A stretch of 20,777 nt of DNA from Irineochytrium annulatum (taxonomy: Eukaryota > Chytridiomycota > Chytridiomycetes > Chytridiales > Chytridiaceae): assembly GCA_027600665.1 (NCBI GenBank), contig JADGJL010000454.1, positions 1 through 20,777 on the forward strand. Direction: 5' to 3'. A program made the position numbers and the translations under genes. Positions 18,797 through 20,777 of this stretch are shown here, one piece after another (the first letter of the stretch is position 1; the number at the start of each line of letters is the position of its first letter). Under the pieces are notes generated by a model, which was given only the letters and a program-made list of their open reading frames with translations, searched no databases and had not been told where the DNA came from.

Positions 18797-19280
18797 ATGC
18801 TCTTCAACGCCATCGCCTTCCTAGCCCTCACCGCCGTCGCCTCGGCCCAGACGGCCCTGAACTTCACGATCGCGGCCGACGGCCACACCTTCGTGACGAA
18901 CGTGATCAACGGGCCGATTTACTCCTCCAACACGGCCTCCGTCCGCGTCCTCTACAACCACCAGCGCGCTATCAACTCGGGCTGCGAGGAGGCGTCGGAG
19001 GACGGCTTCAACACAATGGCCGTCACGGGCTTCTACAAGGACTCGAGGGGCAATGTGAAGTCACTCGAGAACGTGCTGTTCGACTTTGCGGGGGAGCACC
19101 ACGACGTCTTCCTGCCGTCGGGTCTCCCAGCTGGCGATCTCCAGGTTCGACACAATTATTGTAATCCTACAACTAACAATTGAAATTCTTCAGATGTGGT
19201 TCTTCTGCAGTTCGGAAACCACCCCCGCCGTTTACGACTTCAACTACAGCAAGAACTGGCACGTCAACATCAGCATTTAA
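18797..19280 (+). CDS. Small secreted protein of unknown family
   Basis: Two exons: 18797-19144 and 19194-19280. The 49-nt intron (CAG|GTTCGA .. CTTCAG|ATG) has a CTAAC branch point; phase 0. The product is 144 residues. A signal peptide (MLFNAIAFLALTAVASA) is followed by a mature chain of about 127 residues. Likely N-glycosylation sites are NFT, NYS and NIS. Two cysteines could pair (SGCEEASED and WFFCSSE). The body has alternating hydrophobic and polar stretches, such as TMAVTGFYKDSRGNVKS and HHDVFLPSGLPAGDLQ, which suggest a beta-sandwich. The protein ends at NWHVNISI. No family is named. It could be a wall-associated or secreted effector-type protein; that is speculation. The TATA box and the AATAAA at 19372 frame the gene well. 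Confidence 0.85.
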
Positions 19281-19371
19281 GCGCTGCAACTGGTCCCGGT
19301 TGAAATAGAGATGTTTTCTATGTTATTGTGTTAGTCTCCTTCTTTGGTGTTCTGTCAACCTCATCTCATAA

Positions 19372-19377
19372 AATAAA
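19372..19377 (+). terminator. Polyadenylation signal AATAAA
   Basis: AATAAA lies about 92 nt after the stop codon of the secreted-protein gene, within an AT-rich run. Confidence 0.5.
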
Positions 19378-19676
19378 ACACGTTTTCATTTCTATGGCCT
19401 GGCTTTGACCCTAGAAGTCGGAAGAGGTGAGTGCCAGCGGGCCGTATGTTCAGCAATGTGGTTGTTTTCTTAAAATTCAACCGCCTGTGATTATGAAAAC
19501 TATATGGCTCCCATTGCATTGCAGGGATGAAGATCGCCTAAATTCGGCTAGGTTCATCTTTTCCCACTTCAGACACCAGCCCACCTCCACCTTCAAACCC
19601 CATGTATTATGTGTTAAAAATATCCTGCTGTCCACCAAGTCTCTCCAGCCATTGCATCCCGTCATGGCGTGCCGAC

Positions 19677-19730
19677 GCCGTTTACGACTCCAACTACTCC
19701 AAGAACCGGCACGTCAACATCAGCCCTTAA
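19677..19730 (+). pseudogene. Partial duplicate of the 3' end of the secreted-protein gene
   Basis: This 54-nt stretch matches 19227-19280 at about 48 positions, offset by exactly 450 nt, and weaker similarity runs some 20 nt past the stop. In the same frame it reads AVYDSNYSKNRHVNISP then TAA, against AVYDFNYSKNWHVNISI in the gene. No similarity to the start or signal peptide is seen upstream, so it is a fragment and probably not expressed. The rest of 19281-19864 holds no other gene. Confidence 0.8.
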
Positions 19731-19864
19731 ACGGGGAAACTGGACCCAATGTATTGCCATCTTTGCTGCAGGGAAATTTGACGGCGTCCAAGACACGATC
19801 TCAACAAAGGTTCCCCAATCCACTCGATCCCCAAGCCGCCAGCGCTCCAAGCCCGCCATCCATC

Positions 19865-20777
19865 ATGGGCGCCGGCGCCTCCAGCGAGTCTGGCGACAGC
19901 CTTTACTCCTCCACCACCAGCCTCGACTCCCTCCGCCGCCGCCAGGCCAACAAAAAAGTCGACGCCGCTCCTGAACCAACCCCGCTCCCCGGCCTCAACC
20001 CGCCTCTATCCTCCCAGAAGCCCGACAGTACCGCGTCGCGTCCAGTGCCTCCGCGCTCGGCCCAGCGCCGCCCGTCCCTCGCGCGGCAGCGGTCGACCCT
20101 TCCACCGCCGCCGGGGCTTGCCATCCCGGGCGGCGGGAATCTGCACGGCCTGCACGAGGACGACGAAAGCTCGGGCTCATCCTCGAAACGCATCAGCGTC
20201 GTCTCCGCGTCGGGGTCCGCGTCCACAGACGCGTCCTCGAGATTGAGGACACGGCCGGTGCAGAAGGGCCGATGGGTGAAGGCCGCGAGCGGGAGGTCGG
20301 AGATAAGCTTGAAGCTACCGGGGCCAGACGATGATGAAGAGGAGGAGGACGAAAAGCCCGTTGCTGTATCGATCACGGCGCCGCCCGTAAGGCAGGACGT
20401 CGTGAAAGAAACGATTATCGGGCCGCGAGTGGAGTTTAATACCTTCGTCAGAGCGGATGGATCGAGCGTTGTTACTTTCGTGGAAGGCGGCCAGCTGTAC
20501 TACGTGGACTGGAAGCTGCAGGTGCGATTGCGTTCATTTTGGGGGATAAATATTTATTCTAACGCATATATAATTCTGCTACATGGCGCACAGATGAAGA
20601 TTCTGTTTCCTGTTAGTGTGCTCTCCTGTCATAATACGTTCTACTATTCCCTAACATCACCCTGTAGGTTGCTTGGTTTGCCGACGGCGGCCGCTTCACC
20701 CGCGCCCAGCTGCCCTCCTCTGCTCTTTCTAGCCCCACAATCCCCACTTCCGCCCCCCTCACACCCACCCTCCTCTC
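19865..20777 (+). CDS. Predicted N-myristoylated Ser/Pro-rich protein, partial (right edge)
   Basis: Exons: 19865-20521, 20594-20611 (18-nt microexon) and 20668 to the window end. Introns are 72 nt (CAG|GTGCGA .. GCACAG) and 56 nt (CCT|GTTAGT .. CTGTAG), both with CTAAC branch points; all junctions are phase 0. The protein begins MGAGASS, matching the MGxxxS myristoylation start. A disordered Ser/Arg/Pro-rich region follows, with an acidic run at about 155-163. Then comes an ordered stretch (VEFNTFVRADGSSVVTFVEG, GQLYYVDWKLQ) that continues as VAWFADGGRFTRAQLP in exon 3. No family is recognised. A membrane-tethered adaptor or signalling role would fit the N terminus, but this is inference. 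The 3' end lies outside the window. Confidence 0.65.
   Translation, partial: MGAGASSESGDSLYSSTTSLDSLRRRQANKKVDAAPEPTPLPGLNPPLSSQKPDSTASRPVPPRSAQRRPSLARQRSTLPPPPGLAIPGGGNLHGLHEDDESSGSSSKRISVVSASGSASTDASSRLRTRPVQKGRWVKAASGRSEISLKLPGPDDDEEEEDEKPVAVSITAPPVRQDVVKETIIGPRVEFNTFVRADGSSVVTFVEGGQLYYVDWKLQVRLRSFWGINIYSNAYIILLHGAQMKILFPVSVLSCHNTFYYSLTSPCRLLGLPTAAASPAPSCPPLLFLAPQSPLPPPSHPPSS

Overview
The window looks like nuclear DNA of a fungus. Genes carry short introns (49-96 nt, GT..AG) with CTAAC- or CTGAC-type branch points. Core promoters have TATA boxes. The genes encode a GPI-anchored repeat protein, a secreted small protein and a DOMON/b561 redox protein. Coding exons are GC-rich with C/G-rich third positions, and spacers are AT-richer. 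I cannot fix the phylum; an early-diverging lineage is possible but unproven. All gene models below were joined by hand from exon reading frames.

Layout, left to right. (1) 1-1691, minus: ankyrin-like/RING-finger protein, cut by the left edge. (2) 2322-2736, minus: Cdc25/arsenate-reductase-type rhodanese, head-to-head across 135 bp with (3) 2872-3588, plus: methionine-R-sulfoxide reductase MsrB. (4) 3.6-4.5 kb: AT-richer stretch with at most a cryptic minus-strand gene. (5) 4498-5264, plus: mitochondrial single-pass coiled-coil protein. (6) 5586-5855, minus: doubtful small ORF. (7) and (8) 6074-8312 (minus) and 10059-12285 (plus): a divergent pair of full-length paralogs, each with five CxxC pairs and a highly conserved C-terminal domain, separated by a 1.75 kb spacer. 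(9) 12726-15932, minus: six-exon, 964-residue redox protein. (10) 16684-17757, minus: GPI-anchored repeat protein, divergent from (11) 18797-19280, plus: secreted small protein, whose 3' end is partly duplicated 450 bp downstream. (12) 19865-20777, plus: predicted N-myristoylated Ser/Pro-rich protein, cut by the right edge.

The standout is gene 9. One polypeptide carries a signal peptide, a DOMON heme domain, a five-helix cytochrome b561 with all four heme histidines, a split cytochrome b5 module and an FAD/NAD(P)H cytochrome b5 reductase module. That is a complete inside-to-outside electron wire. An SH3-like domain sits inside the NAD-binding half of the reductase. A proline-rich insert with a class II SH3-ligand motif sits inside the b5 module. 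Together these suggest a self-regulated transmembrane reductase.

Other themes are thiol and redox maintenance (the Cdc25/ACR2-like protein and MsrB share a promoter) and cell-surface output (two divergent secreted-protein genes with nearly the same signal-peptide DNA).
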